Positions 8,457-16,444 of a stretch of DNA of 64,000 bases are shown here, in pieces. This DNA comes from an uncultured Roseovarius sp. (lineage in GTDB: Bacteria; Pseudomonadota; Alphaproteobacteria; Rhodobacterales; Rhodobacteraceae), in contig CANMBU010000002.1 in assembly GCA_947496175.1 (NCBI GenBank), positions 1,054,001 through 1,118,000 on the forward strand, given 5' to 3'. The notes beneath the pieces were generated by a model, which saw only the letters and a list, made by a program, of their open reading frames with translations, was not told the DNA's origin and searched no databases. Position numbers and translations under genes: made by a program. Numbering within the stretch: the first letter of the stretch is position 1; the number at the start of each line of letters is the position of its first letter.

Positions 8457-9389
8457 TCACGATCCTTTCTTTTCCGTTGGAACCTTTTGACCGCCCATAG
8501 CGACGAGCACGATCCCCAGTGCGATGAGTGCCGATCCTACAATCAGACCCTTCGGCGCGGTCTCTCCGAGGAGCATAATTGCGACCGGGACACCGATGAC
8601 AGCGCCGACCCCGCCCAAGAGGCTCAGAAGCACTGGTCCGCCGGTCTTTTGCAACACAAACATTAGCAGGAATTGCGCTGCAAATATGGCCGCCTGCACA
8701 CCGATCAGGAGCAGTGGCGGCGCCGTGTCTGTGGGGACTGAAACGGAAAAGTCGGGCAGGAGCGCCAATGCGAAAAGCATCGCTGCAGCAGCTATCAGCA
8801 TTCCAGGGGCCAGCGCATCTGCTGTCTCGCCCTCAGGCCAGCGCAAAGTTCTGTAGAGATTGCCAATGGCCAGCAGCAGCGGCCCGAGCAATGTCAATAG
8901 AACCCAGAAAACTGGCGCATCTGGCGCCCTGAGCTGATTGATCGCAAGAAATCCTGCGCCAAGCAGGGCTGCAATCACCCCAAGCGCTCGACGCCAATCA
9001 AATCCCTCCATGCGCAAGGCGAGCGCACCGATATAGGTAAGCAAGGGAGGCAGGGTGATGGCCAGTGTTACAAAGCTGACCCCGACGTGAGGGACCGCAG
9101 AGAAGAAGATCAGGTTTGAACCAGCCACCGTTACAAAAGCTGCAACAACAAAATACTCAAATGTTCTGAAATTCAGTGACGGCAAATGCCCGCGACTTAT
9201 CGCGAACACACACAGAACGAGAGCTGCGCCTAGAATTGACCAGGACAGGAAAGCAATCGGAGACAATCCGACATCGCCAGCGAGTTTGGCCATGTTGGTT
9301 GATAACCCCAAGCACGCGCCTGCGGCGATTAAGCTTGAAATGGGAACCAGCCAATGCCAGCGGTTCGTCACCGCCTCATCTTTGGACAT
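8457..9389 (-). CDS. EamA/DMT-family transporter
   Basis: This 310-aa protein has about ten hydrophobic helices arranged as two EamA repeats, typical of drug/metabolite exporters of the inner membrane. The start at 9389 (MSKDEAV) is chosen because AGGAG precedes it; the frame runs open to 9455, but that extension lacks a ribosome site. It is first in a tight leftward operon with the RidA and cupin genes. Small-molecule export linked to that pathway is inference, and the substrate is unknown. Confidence 0.88.
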   Translation of the reverse strand: MSKDEAVTNRWHWLVPISSLIAAGACLGLSTNMAKLAGDVGLSPIAFLSWSILGAALVLCVFAISRGHLPSLNFRTFEYFVVAAFVTVAGSNLIFFSAVPHVGVSFVTLAITLPPLLTYIGALALRMEGFDWRRALGVIAALLGAGFLAINQLRAPDAPVFWVLLTLLGPLLLAIGNLYRTLRWPEGETADALAPGMLIAAAAMLFALALLPDFSVSVPTDTAPPLLLIGVQAAIFAAQFLLMFVLQKTGGPVLLSLLGGVGAVIGVPVAIMLLGETAPKGLIVGSALIALGIVLVAMGGQKVPTEKKGS

Positions 9390-9542
9390 TCTTTGCTCCT
9401 GTTGGGTCCACCGTAACATGGGCTGTACGGTAGAGGTTTTAGTAGCTGTCAACACTTTGGCTCGCGGCCCGTTCCATCACGAGTTCGTATTTATCTCGTG
9501 AGGCTTTAACCCGTCGTCATTGCATAGCCGTAACCATACGAC

Positions 9543-10883
9543 TCAAACGACCATCATATCGCGAAGCGCCTTTATTTGTTTGCCGTCCTGGCCGAAATTT
9601 TCGGCCGCAAGCCATGCCTCGAACGCTCTCTCGTGTGCCGACCAATCGCTATCGACAATCGCGAACCATGCGGTATCTCGATTTCGCCCCTTGTAATGGG
9701 CCGCTTTGCGGAATACGCCCTCAAACTTGAAACCAAGCCGACTTGCTGCTAGGCGCGACGGTCGGTTAAGGGCGTCACATTTCCATTCACAGCGACGGTA
9801 TCCCAGCGTCTCGAAGACATTGCGCATCATTAAATACATAGCTTCTGTCGCCACAGGAGTTCTCTGTACTTTTAGAGAGAAATGAATATGACCAACTTCA
9901 ATTGTTGCCATTTGTGGATCTATTCTTAGGAAACTCGTCATACCTACGGGTGCGCCCCGCTGATCGAGGACAGTATAAAACATGGGATCGCGCTCAGACG
10001 ATAGTGAGTTTAACCAGATGCGGAACTCGTCATGATCGTTGAATGGCCCATAAGGAAGATATGTCCAGTTTCTGTCTTCGTTGTCTTCGCCGAACGCTTC
10101 GAACAAACCCTCCGCATGACGAATGGGATTGAGACGGGTTAGGGTGCAACGCTGACCGCAAAGATCGTGTCCGCTAGGAAATGGCCTGGGAAGATCGATT
10201 GCAATGGGAGCACCAATCGGCTGGTATGACGGGTCTTTAAACCGACTGTACTCTGATGCACGCAGGGATTCGGCCCATTCGACTGTGACAGGTTCTGCAT
10301 CAGCGTTATCGGGATGCCAGGGTAGAGCGGGTCGGGCGATTGGGACGGAATCATATGTGAAGCGAGGTCGCGTTGGATCATCGGTCCATTTCATTTTCCC
10401 TGACCAATTCTCGATTTCGATCCTAATGACGGTCGTCTCGTCAATTTCCATTTGGCTGGCTGGTTCGTAATCCACATTGCATTGCAAGTGCGGGGCGTGT
10501 TTCGCAAACGTCGCCTGCATGACGCGGTGCTTTTCGCGGTTGTCCTCTTCCAACCGCGCGCGCCCAAAGACAACCACACCCGCGTGTTCCTGCAAAAACT
10601 CGAAGGCGCGCGCGTGCAATCGCATCGCGCCGATGTCATAGACACAGATAGTGACTTTGTCATTCTCCACCGCATTGGAAATGGCGCGGCCGGAATGAGC
10701 ACCATGAATATAGATGGCACGCTTTTCGGCATCGAAGAAAAATGCGGAAGGTCGCTGGTACGCCCAGCCATTTGCAGCGGTGCCAACCGTGCAAAACAAG
10801 CTGGAAGACAGCATTGAAACGATCCAAACATCGTCGCGCACCCAACGATCTTTGCGGCGGGGCGTACTATCTGGAGAAGTCAT
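9543..10883 (-). CDS. PNPOx-like flavin-domain and GNAT acetyltransferase fusion
   Basis: This 446-aa protein has two domains. Residues about 15-170 look like the pyridoxamine-phosphate-oxidase split barrel, with AEKRAIYIHGAHSGRAISNAV, VTICVYDIGAM and a VVVFGRARLE strand. Residues about 245-405 look like a RimJ/RimL-type GNAT, with TLTRLNPIRHAEGLFEAF, GMTSFLRIDP and LNRPSRLAASRLGFKFEGVF. The domains usually occur as separate proteins. A flavin- or heme-binding sensor coupled to acetylation of a small amine is possible, but the reaction is unknown. The start overlaps the stop of the upstream cupin gene by 4 nt, implying translational coupling. Confidence 0.8.
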   Translation of the reverse strand: MTSPDSTPRRKDRWVRDDVWIVSMLSSSLFCTVGTAANGWAYQRPSAFFFDAEKRAIYIHGAHSGRAISNAVENDKVTICVYDIGAMRLHARAFEFLQEHAGVVVFGRARLEEDNREKHRVMQATFAKHAPHLQCNVDYEPASQMEIDETTVIRIEIENWSGKMKWTDDPTRPRFTYDSVPIARPALPWHPDNADAEPVTVEWAESLRASEYSRFKDPSYQPIGAPIAIDLPRPFPSGHDLCGQRCTLTRLNPIRHAEGLFEAFGEDNEDRNWTYLPYGPFNDHDEFRIWLNSLSSERDPMFYTVLDQRGAPVGMTSFLRIDPQMATIEVGHIHFSLKVQRTPVATEAMYLMMRNVFETLGYRRCEWKCDALNRPSRLAASRLGFKFEGVFRKAAHYKGRNRDTAWFAIVDSDWSAHERAFEAWLAAENFGQDGKQIKALRDMMVV

Positions 10884-11290
10884 GTTCCATGCTCCGAGGC
10901 AAACCCCGGACCGTCTACATTGACCACCGACTCTCCGTTCCCGAGACGCACAAACACGTAGCGACAGCCTTCGGAACCTGCGACGACCTGGGCTCGGTGA
11001 ATTACGCCCCTACGAAAGAAAGCATAATCTCCAGCCGATACCTCAAAGCTTTTTTCTCCTTCCTGACCCCAATCGACACGGATGCGCCCTGCGAGCATGT
11101 ACATGATGCTGTCGTAGTTTGCGTGATGATGCCACTGGCTCGGCTCACCCAATGCGGTTACCTCGCATTCACCGACCCAAAGCCCATCTGGCGCAAACGC
11201 TGTGCGCCGCTGCTGACCAGGTGTGTTTGGCCCATCCTTAAGCTGATCGCCTGTTGCAACGAGTATGTCTGCTTCAAACAGTGACGCCAT
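10880..11290 (-). CDS. Cupin-domain protein
   Basis: This 136-aa single cupin carries a metal-site pattern in WHHHANYDSIMYMLAGRIRV and GDYAFFRRGVIHRAQV. It overlaps the following PNPOx-GNAT gene by 4 nt (ATGA), so the two are translated together. It is divergent from the LysR gene at 11386, whose product is the likely regulator of this two-gene operon. The function within the pathway is unknown. Confidence 0.82.
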   Translation of the reverse strand: MASLFEADILVATGDQLKDGPNTPGQQRRTAFAPDGLWVGECEVTALGEPSQWHHHANYDSIMYMLAGRIRVDWGQEGEKSFEVSAGDYAFFRRGVIHRAQVVAGSEGCRYVFVRLGNGESVVNVDGPGFASEHGT

Positions 11291-11385
11291 TGTATGCTCC
11301 TCAAGCTTACAATGAGAAAATAGTCACTTGCGTGCAGCAAAGGAATCAAATTGATTTTGTGCAATCCATAGGAATATTTTATCTC
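11291..11385. promoter_or_regulatory. Divergent control region between cupin operon and LysR gene
   Basis: This 95-bp AT-rich gap separates two divergent starts. By the usual LysR arrangement it should hold both promoters and the operator. No clean T-N11-A palindrome stands out, so no exact site is given. Confidence 0.45.
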
Positions 11386-12210
11386 ATGACCCTAGATCAA
11401 ATCGAATCCTTTGTTACGGCAGCAGAACAGAAGAACATGCGCAAGGCAGCGGACCTCCTTGGCGTGACGCAACCCACATTGAGCGCGCGCATTCGGGCGT
11501 TGGAGGGCCAGATAGGGCATAAGTTGCTTGAGCGAATGCCTTTCGGCGTGGAACTGTCAGAAGCTGGCAGACGATGGCTGCCACATGCCCGCACTGTACT
11601 CCTTGCGCGTGTCCAGGGCGGGCTTGCACTTTCGGTGTCCTCAGAATTGGAGGGACAGAAATTCTTTGGTCTTCACGAGTATTTGGTTCACAGTTACACT
11701 GCGCCGATTATGACTGCGCTTAAATCGTTCTGGCCACGTCACGCCATCCATTTGTCGACGCAAGTTTCTTCGAACTTAGTTGAGCGTGTCATCGCGGGGA
11801 CTCTGGATGCGGCTCTGATCTATGACTCTCGACCACATCGCGATGTTGCTTTTCATCGCGTTTGGCGGCAACGCATCCGCCTTTTTCAAACGACAGGGCG
11901 CAAAGACGATCATGATGGATACGTCGAAATCGATTGGGGGGCTGAATTTCCGGCTTTTCAACAGCGGTACTTGTCCGGGCATACAGCGGCTTCATTTGCA
12001 TTTGGATCACCTTGGGCTGCGATCAGTTATCTAGCAACGACTGAAGGGAGCACATTCTTGGATGAAAGGGATGTTGCTCAACTCGGCAACTCGCATCAGC
12101 TGGAGACCGCGAGCTATTCAGAGGTTTTTCTTAGGCCTGTTTACTTAGTACATCGAAAAACTGAAGAATTTGACGCTCTTTTAAGTTTGCTGCGCACTGG
12201 TCCAAGGTGA
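11386..12210 (+). CDS. LysR-family transcriptional regulator
   Basis: This 274-aa protein starts MTLDQIESFVTAAEQKNM, with the helix-turn-helix in residues 1-60 (MRKAADLLGVTQPTLSARI). The frame is open back to 11254, but that extension overlaps the cupin gene and gives no sensible N-terminus. An AGGA lies 12 nt before the chosen ATG. The effector domain is shorter than usual for LysR proteins of about 300 aa but has no break. It is divergent from the cupin/PNPOx-GNAT pair and probably regulates it. Confidence 0.87.
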   Translation: MTLDQIESFVTAAEQKNMRKAADLLGVTQPTLSARIRALEGQIGHKLLERMPFGVELSEAGRRWLPHARTVLLARVQGGLALSVSSELEGQKFFGLHEYLVHSYTAPIMTALKSFWPRHAIHLSTQVSSNLVERVIAGTLDAALIYDSRPHRDVAFHRVWRQRIRLFQTTGRKDDHDGYVEIDWGAEFPAFQQRYLSGHTAASFAFGSPWAAISYLATTEGSTFLDERDVAQLGNSHQLETASYSEVFLRPVYLVHRKTEEFDALLSLLRTGPR

Positions 12211-12879
12211 ATGCATTTGTTTTTACCACTTTATCCGAGATCAGCGGACCCAGCCGGGTGCAATATTGTTGAATGTTTATGTATAGATCGTTGGTCCGTT
12301 GGGGCGTTTTTTGGCTTCTGAATATCTAAATCGGTAGGGGGTTCGCTTGGCAACAAAGCTGTAGCGCAAAGATCGGATTCCTCGCACTGCGCCATCGTTT
12401 CGTCATCTAGGTGGAAAACTAGTCACCCCCGGGGCCGCCTTTAACCGATCGTCGAGATCGTTTAGCCAATCTATTGGCAATCAGTGACGACCATCATACA
12501 GCAAGACGCGGGTTGTCGCCGTTGACGCGGTGTCACCTGTCTTTTCAATACTAGCCGCCGTTCATCTACAATCTTAGTTAACTTCTTGACCGAAAGATCG
12601 CAGGTGACTGTTATAAGTACTTCAAGAGAAGTTTGCCGCAGTCCGTGTTTGATTCGTCGACCATCCGCCGGTGCCGTTCGATCACGGACTCGATATACGT
12701 GAAAATGCGAAACCGCTTGATGCGATTTTTTGAGCAACGGCAGCCACAACGACCCTGACACGGGGACTAAAAGTATGAACCTATCGGGTGCATGAGATGC
12801 CATGTCTCTGGTGTTTTGGCTCACTTTAAAATCGGTCGGAACGCCGCGGATGCGCTACGTGAGCAGAGGAATGATTTAG

Positions 12880-12952
12880 GCATCCGTGGCTTAGCTGGAT
12901 AGAGTGTCGTCTTCCAAAGCCGAAGGTCACATACCCGAGTCTTGTTGAGTGC
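12880..12952 (+). pseudogene. Degenerate tRNA-Arg-like sequence
   Basis: The 73 nt follow the tRNA cloverleaf in order: GCATCCG acceptor arm, a D arm with AGCTGGATA, a 5-bp anticodon stem with one mismatch, a TTCCAAA loop, an AGGTC variable loop, a T arm with mismatches, and TGAGTGC closing the acceptor with one mismatch. The 5' half closely resembles bacterial tRNA-Arg genes, but the loop now reads anticodon CCA and the T loop has lost TTCGAAT. No CCA end follows. It is almost certainly non-functional. The identity of the ancestor is inferred. Confidence 0.5.
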
Positions 12953-13000
12953 TATCTTATTGTAGTAAAGCCGAATTTTGACGACGAACCGCTTTTCAGG

Positions 13001-13036
13001 ACTCGCCGCTTACGCGGGAGTTTCGCGTAAGCGAGT
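13001..13036. terminator. Long stem-loop downstream of the LysR gene
   Basis: ACTCGCCGCTTACGCG (13001-13016) pairs with CGCGTAAGCGAGT (13024-13036) over 13 bp with one 3-nt bulge and a 7-nt loop. It lies 57 bp past the LysR stop codon and may end that transcript. There is no T tract, so it may instead be a repeat or recombination relic. Confidence 0.4.
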
Positions 13037-13092
13037 ATGACTACGCGAACAGTTGCAGTCGCGCCTGTTTCTCAGATTCATTGTTACTCCAA

Positions 13093-13995
13093 TTACTGCG
13101 GGTCTCCTTGAATGGCATCTTTGTGGGCGACGATCTGCTCCATTAGGTAGCGGGTGAACAGGCGTACGCGTTCGGTGGTCTTCAGATCAGGATGGGTCAA
13201 TATCCAAGCTGTTCTCTCGTGGGCGATCTTTCCTGGTGGGACGCGCTTCAACTCGCCATCGAGGTCGCCCACCAAGCAGGGTAACAGCGCCATGCCGAGT
13301 CCTGCCCGCGCCGCAGCGGCCTGGGCATTGACGTCGCCAATGGTCCATTTCACGGGACAGGTCGGGTGCGGCATGGACTTGATCCACACCGGGTTTTCGT
13401 CATCGCCAGGCCAGCCTATCCAGCGCGCGGTTGGCGTCTTGCCCTCGAAGTCATGCGTTTCGATGTATTCGGGTGAGGCGTAGATCGCATCCTTGAAGGT
13501 GGGAAGACGACGACCCAGCAGCCAGTCTTCGGGTTTTTCCATAAACCGGATGGCGACGTCGGCGTCACGCCTGTTCAAATCCGAGATCGCGTAGGACGTG
13601 ATAATCTCCAGCTTGATGTCAGGGTAGAGGTCGCCGAACGCCACAATGTCCGCCATGAGTGGTCCATAGGCCATCGGGGGAGGAAGCGTCAGGCGGATCA
13701 GACCCGCGGGCTTCGCGTCGCGTCCGATGACGGTACGCTCCATATCATAAAGCTCGCCCTCTACCCGTTCGACATGTTCGAGAACGCGCCCGCCTGTTTC
13801 AGTCAGCGCCAAGCCGTTATCAACGGATTCGAAGAGCTTGCTGCCAAGGTCTTCTTCGAGGGCCTGTATCCGCCGGGATGCGGTCGAATGTCCAATGCCA
13901 AGGGCTCTGGCGCCGGCGCGTATAGAGTTGTTCCGCGCGACTGCGAGGAAAACCCGCAAACTCTCCCAATCAAACCTCTTGTCAGCGAAGTACAT
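13093..13995 (-). CDS. LysR-family regulator divergent from the dehalogenase operon
   Basis: This is a 300-aa LysR protein with an N-terminal helix-turn-helix (residues about 8-66, FLAVARNNSIRAGARALGIG) and a full effector-binding domain. It is transcribed away from the nine-gene operon starting at 14120. The 124-bp gap between the two starts includes the 8-bp palindrome CACCGGTG (14012-14019), a possible part of an operator. Its position makes it the likely regulator of the operon. The inducer might be a halogenated or related compound, which is inference. Confidence 0.88.
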   Translation of the reverse strand: MYFADKRFDWESLRVFLAVARNNSIRAGARALGIGHSTASRRIQALEEDLGSKLFESVDNGLALTETGGRVLEHVERVEGELYDMERTVIGRDAKPAGLIRLTLPPPMAYGPLMADIVAFGDLYPDIKLEIITSYAISDLNRRDADVAIRFMEKPEDWLLGRRLPTFKDAIYASPEYIETHDFEGKTPTARWIGWPGDDENPVWIKSMPHPTCPVKWTIGDVNAQAAAARAGLGMALLPCLVGDLDGELKRVPPGKIAHERTAWILTHPDLKTTERVRLFTRYLMEQIVAHKDAIQGDPQ

Positions 13996-14119
13996 GCTTG
14001 TCCCATTTTCGCACCGGTGTGTCCTGAAAATTCTCCAAGACAGGTGATTTTGGTACAGGTAATGTGGCTCCAGATCAAGGACGTCGTTCGCAATATCGGC
14101 CTAAGAGAAGGATACCAAA

Positions 14120-14587
14120 ATGGCGCATGTTACGTCGGCACAAACAATAGATGCCCCGATTGAAAAGGTCTTTGCTGCCTGGGACGATTTCGGGAATATC
14201 GACAGGTTCAACCCGGCGATCGCCAAAAGTGTTCTTTTGGACGGCTCACCCGCGACAGGGCATGGTGCGTCCCGTCAATGCACGTTGGGTGATGGCAAAA
14301 ATTTCATTCGCGAGCGCGTGATCGAACATGTACCGAACAAGCGGATGGTGATCGACATCTACGAAGGCAGCGTCCCGCTGAAGACGGCAAAGGGAACGTT
14401 GGATTTCGAGAAATTCGGCACAGATCGTACCAAGGTTACGATGCGCCTCGATTTTACGCCGAAATTCGGACTACTCGGCAAGCTGATGATCCCGATGATG
14501 AAACCGCAATTCGCCAAGAACGTTCGGGACATGCTGGCGGGGAATGCTGCCTATCTCGAACGTGGGGAGGTGGTGAACCGTGCCTGA
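14120..14587 (+). CDS. SRPBCC (polyketide cyclase/START-like) protein
   Basis: This 155-aa protein has the SRPBCC pattern: an N-terminal strand and helix (QTIDAPIEKVFAAWDDF), a mid-barrel segment around FIRERVIEHVPNKRM, and a long C-terminal helix (FAKNVRDMLAGNAAYLERG). This fold makes a deep hydrophobic pocket used for lipid binding or cyclisation. It is the first gene of the operon and has a good ribosome site (GAGAAGGA). It overlaps the DUF427 gene by 8 nt, suggesting coupled translation. The ligand is unknown. Confidence 0.8.
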   Translation: MAHVTSAQTIDAPIEKVFAAWDDFGNIDRFNPAIAKSVLLDGSPATGHGASRQCTLGDGKNFIRERVIEHVPNKRMVIDIYEGSVPLKTAKGTLDFEKFGTDRTKVTMRLDFTPKFGLLGKLMIPMMKPQFAKNVRDMLAGNAAYLERGEVVNRA

Positions 14588-15038
14588 CGCGTCGAATACT
14601 GCGGCATTCGCGGAGATGGTTCGGGAGGCCATGAAGCACGCGGTACACCCTGAAGTTTCTCTGGCGGCGAACACAATACACAACCCGGTAGAGCCACGGC
14701 ACTACATGAGCCTGCGGAAAGTATCAGGACGCGTAACGATCCGGAGAGGCAAAAACGTTCTCGCTGACACGAAAGACGCACTGGTCTGCCTTGAAGTCGG
14801 CAAGCAGCTTTACTTCCCGGTTTACTATGTGCCGCGTTGCGATGTGCGCGCAGACATGACCGTCGTTCAACGCGCGACCCATTGCCCCCTCAAGGGCGAC
14901 GCCAGCTACCACGCTTTGCCTGGGGCAGACGTACCCATCGCGTGGAGCTACGAAACCCCGTTTGACTACGCCAGACCTCTGGCGGGTCGTATGGCTTTCG
15001 ATCCTGCAAAAGTTACGATCACGCTGTCGCCAAGCTGA
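14580..15038 (+). CDS. DUF427-family protein
   Basis: This 152-aa protein starts at GTG 14580, inside the end of the SRPBCC gene and behind GGGGAGG. The family hallmark is clear: YFPVYYVPRCDVRADM followed by THCPLKGDASYHAL, then the late WSYETPFD block. DUF427 proteins are small beta-rich domains without an assigned reaction. Tight coupling to the SRPBCC gene suggests a shared small-molecule role. Confidence 0.82.
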   Translation: MPDASNTAAFAEMVREAMKHAVHPEVSLAANTIHNPVEPRHYMSLRKVSGRVTIRRGKNVLADTKDALVCLEVGKQLYFPVYYVPRCDVRADMTVVQRATHCPLKGDASYHALPGADVPIAWSYETPFDYARPLAGRMAFDPAKVTITLSPS

Positions 15039-15124
15039 GGAAGCTCGAAACAGTTGATTGAAGTCCTGTTGCTCCATCGTGGGCAGCAAACCACCCTGAT
15101 TGTCCAAAACAAAAGGAAAGCCCC

Positions 15125-15847
15125 ATGAAACTCTTCAGGACTCTTACCGCTGCCGCAGCGCTGGCTGCGTTCAGTTCCCCGGCCTTCGCGGAAGGCCGGA
15201 CGGACACCTTCACGATCAATGCCGGTCAGCTTGTCCAGGCGATTTACATTAATGATGCCAACGCTGCAGGGCAACTCGGTGCGCTGGAAGATGCCATCAA
15301 TGCTGCAGGTGGCGAGCATCTCACCAACATCGAAGTGATCCGCAATGACAGCCAGGATCACGACATGACGCATATCGTACTTCTGCAATGGGTCGATCCG
15401 TCGGGGCGCGAAGCGCTTGAAGCGTCTGTTGCCTGGGGAGACATCTCCGGCTCAGTCGGCAGTGTCGGTTTCTTTGGGGCGCAGCAGGACACGCCGGTCA
15501 CCCTACGCGAGGACCGTATCTACGACGGGACGCATGCTTGGACGGTGGCCCAGTCGCCCGAGCAAATGGCGGTCGTCCAGCACGTGCTCGGCGTTTACTT
15601 CCAGTCGATCGCGCCTGTGATCCAGGAATACCAGATCTCCACGTTGGCCTTTATGGGCTCCGCCCCCGGCATGGATGGTGGCGATCACGATATCTACGCG
15701 CCGCAAATCTTCGGCCTCTTCGAATGGCAGCAGCTCGAAGATGTCGAGCGGTTCCGCACTGATGAGCGCTGGCTCGAACATGTCGACATCCGCAACGCGA
15801 CCTTCAAGCGTGAAGAAGACACGTGGTTCGGTCGCGTGATGTTCTGA
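15125..15847 (+). CDS. Exported protein of unknown function in the dehalogenase operon
   Basis: This 240-aa protein has a clear signal peptide (residues 1-22, SPAFA before E23). The mature part has two similar-looking halves, each with a strand such as HIVLLQWVD or QIFGLFEWQQL followed by a helix. That arrangement hints at a duplicated dimeric alpha-beta barrel, but this is weak. I do not recognise the family. It is co-directional with genes for an ABM-like DUF1330 protein and an exported dehalogenase, so a periplasmic role in the same pathway is plausible. Confidence 0.7.
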   Translation: MKLFRTLTAAAALAAFSSPAFAEGRTDTFTINAGQLVQAIYINDANAAGQLGALEDAINAAGGEHLTNIEVIRNDSQDHDMTHIVLLQWVDPSGREALEASVAWGDISGSVGSVGFFGAQQDTPVTLREDRIYDGTHAWTVAQSPEQMAVVQHVLGVYFQSIAPVIQEYQISTLAFMGSAPGMDGGDHDIYAPQIFGLFEWQQLEDVERFRTDERWLEHVDIRNATFKREEDTWFGRVMF

Positions 15848-15928
15848 CGATTAAATAAGAGCAGTCGGGCGTCTCCGATGTCCGGCTGTTCATTTCTTTT
15901 TGGACGACATCAGCCTGAGGGAGAAAAA

Positions 15929-16348
15929 ATGAAACTCATAGCATCACTGTTGACCGGCGTTCTGGCGCTCATATCGTTTGGAATCGGGGGAGCATACTTC
16001 TTCCTTGGCCCAGGCTTTCTCGAGATCGCCGGTGGCTTCGACTTCTCGATCCTCGATGGCAAGATCGAATACGCGGCGATCGACAACACGCTGCGGTTCA
16101 TGGCGGGGCTCTGGATCCTGATCGGTGCAGGGCTCGTCTACTGCCTGATGGATTTTAACGGGCGAGGAACGGTGCTGACGATCCTGCTCGCTGGCTTTTT
16201 CCTGGGTGGCATAGGACGGCTGCTCAGCGCCATGCAATTCGGGATGCCCGAGCCGATGATCGTTCCGACCATCATCGAACTGGTTCTCCCTCCTATCATC
16301 CTCCTACTTGGGGCGCGATCCCGCGTCAGGGCGAGAGCCCATGTATGA
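15929..16348 (+). CDS. DUF4345-like small membrane protein
   Basis: This 139-aa protein has four predicted transmembrane helices: about residues 3-28, 52-72, 78-100 and 108-128. The conserved central segment NTLRFMAGLWILIG is typical of the DUF4345 family. The start at 15929 follows GAGGGAG; an upstream in-frame ATG at 15878 would add an unsupported extension. It is an inner-membrane protein, and no function is known for the family. Confidence 0.72.
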   Translation: MKLIASLLTGVLALISFGIGGAYFFLGPGFLEIAGGFDFSILDGKIEYAAIDNTLRFMAGLWILIGAGLVYCLMDFNGRGTVLTILLAGFFLGGIGRLLSAMQFGMPEPMIVPTIIELVLPPIILLLGARSRVRARAHV

Positions 16349-16444
16349 CGAGGGTTGCCCGTTGTCATTCGATCCGCCGCCAGCCAATGGCTGCTGGCTT
16401 TACCGCGGATTCCAAACATTCCAGCCGCTCATAAGGGGACCCCA

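Larger units (their letters stand above)
12211..13092. other. Gene-poor, decayed stretch between two accessory regions
   Basis: These 882 nt contain no open frame with a credible protein. The longest (12471-12824, minus) has no recognisable features. The stretch includes a degenerate tRNA-Arg-like sequence at 12880 and a long hairpin at 13001. GC content rises sharply just to its right. It looks like an old junction where sequence has been joined and eroded. Confidence 0.6.

Noticed and set aside
10363-10396. A short match to the dusA att-like sequence in the PNPOx-GNAT gene (ATGGACCGATGATCC on the minus strand)
   Set aside because: Only about half of the core agrees and it lies within an intact conserved coding region.
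12471-12824. A 117-aa minus-strand frame in the decayed stretch
   Set aside because: Composition is not protein-like, no ribosome site, no family resemblance.
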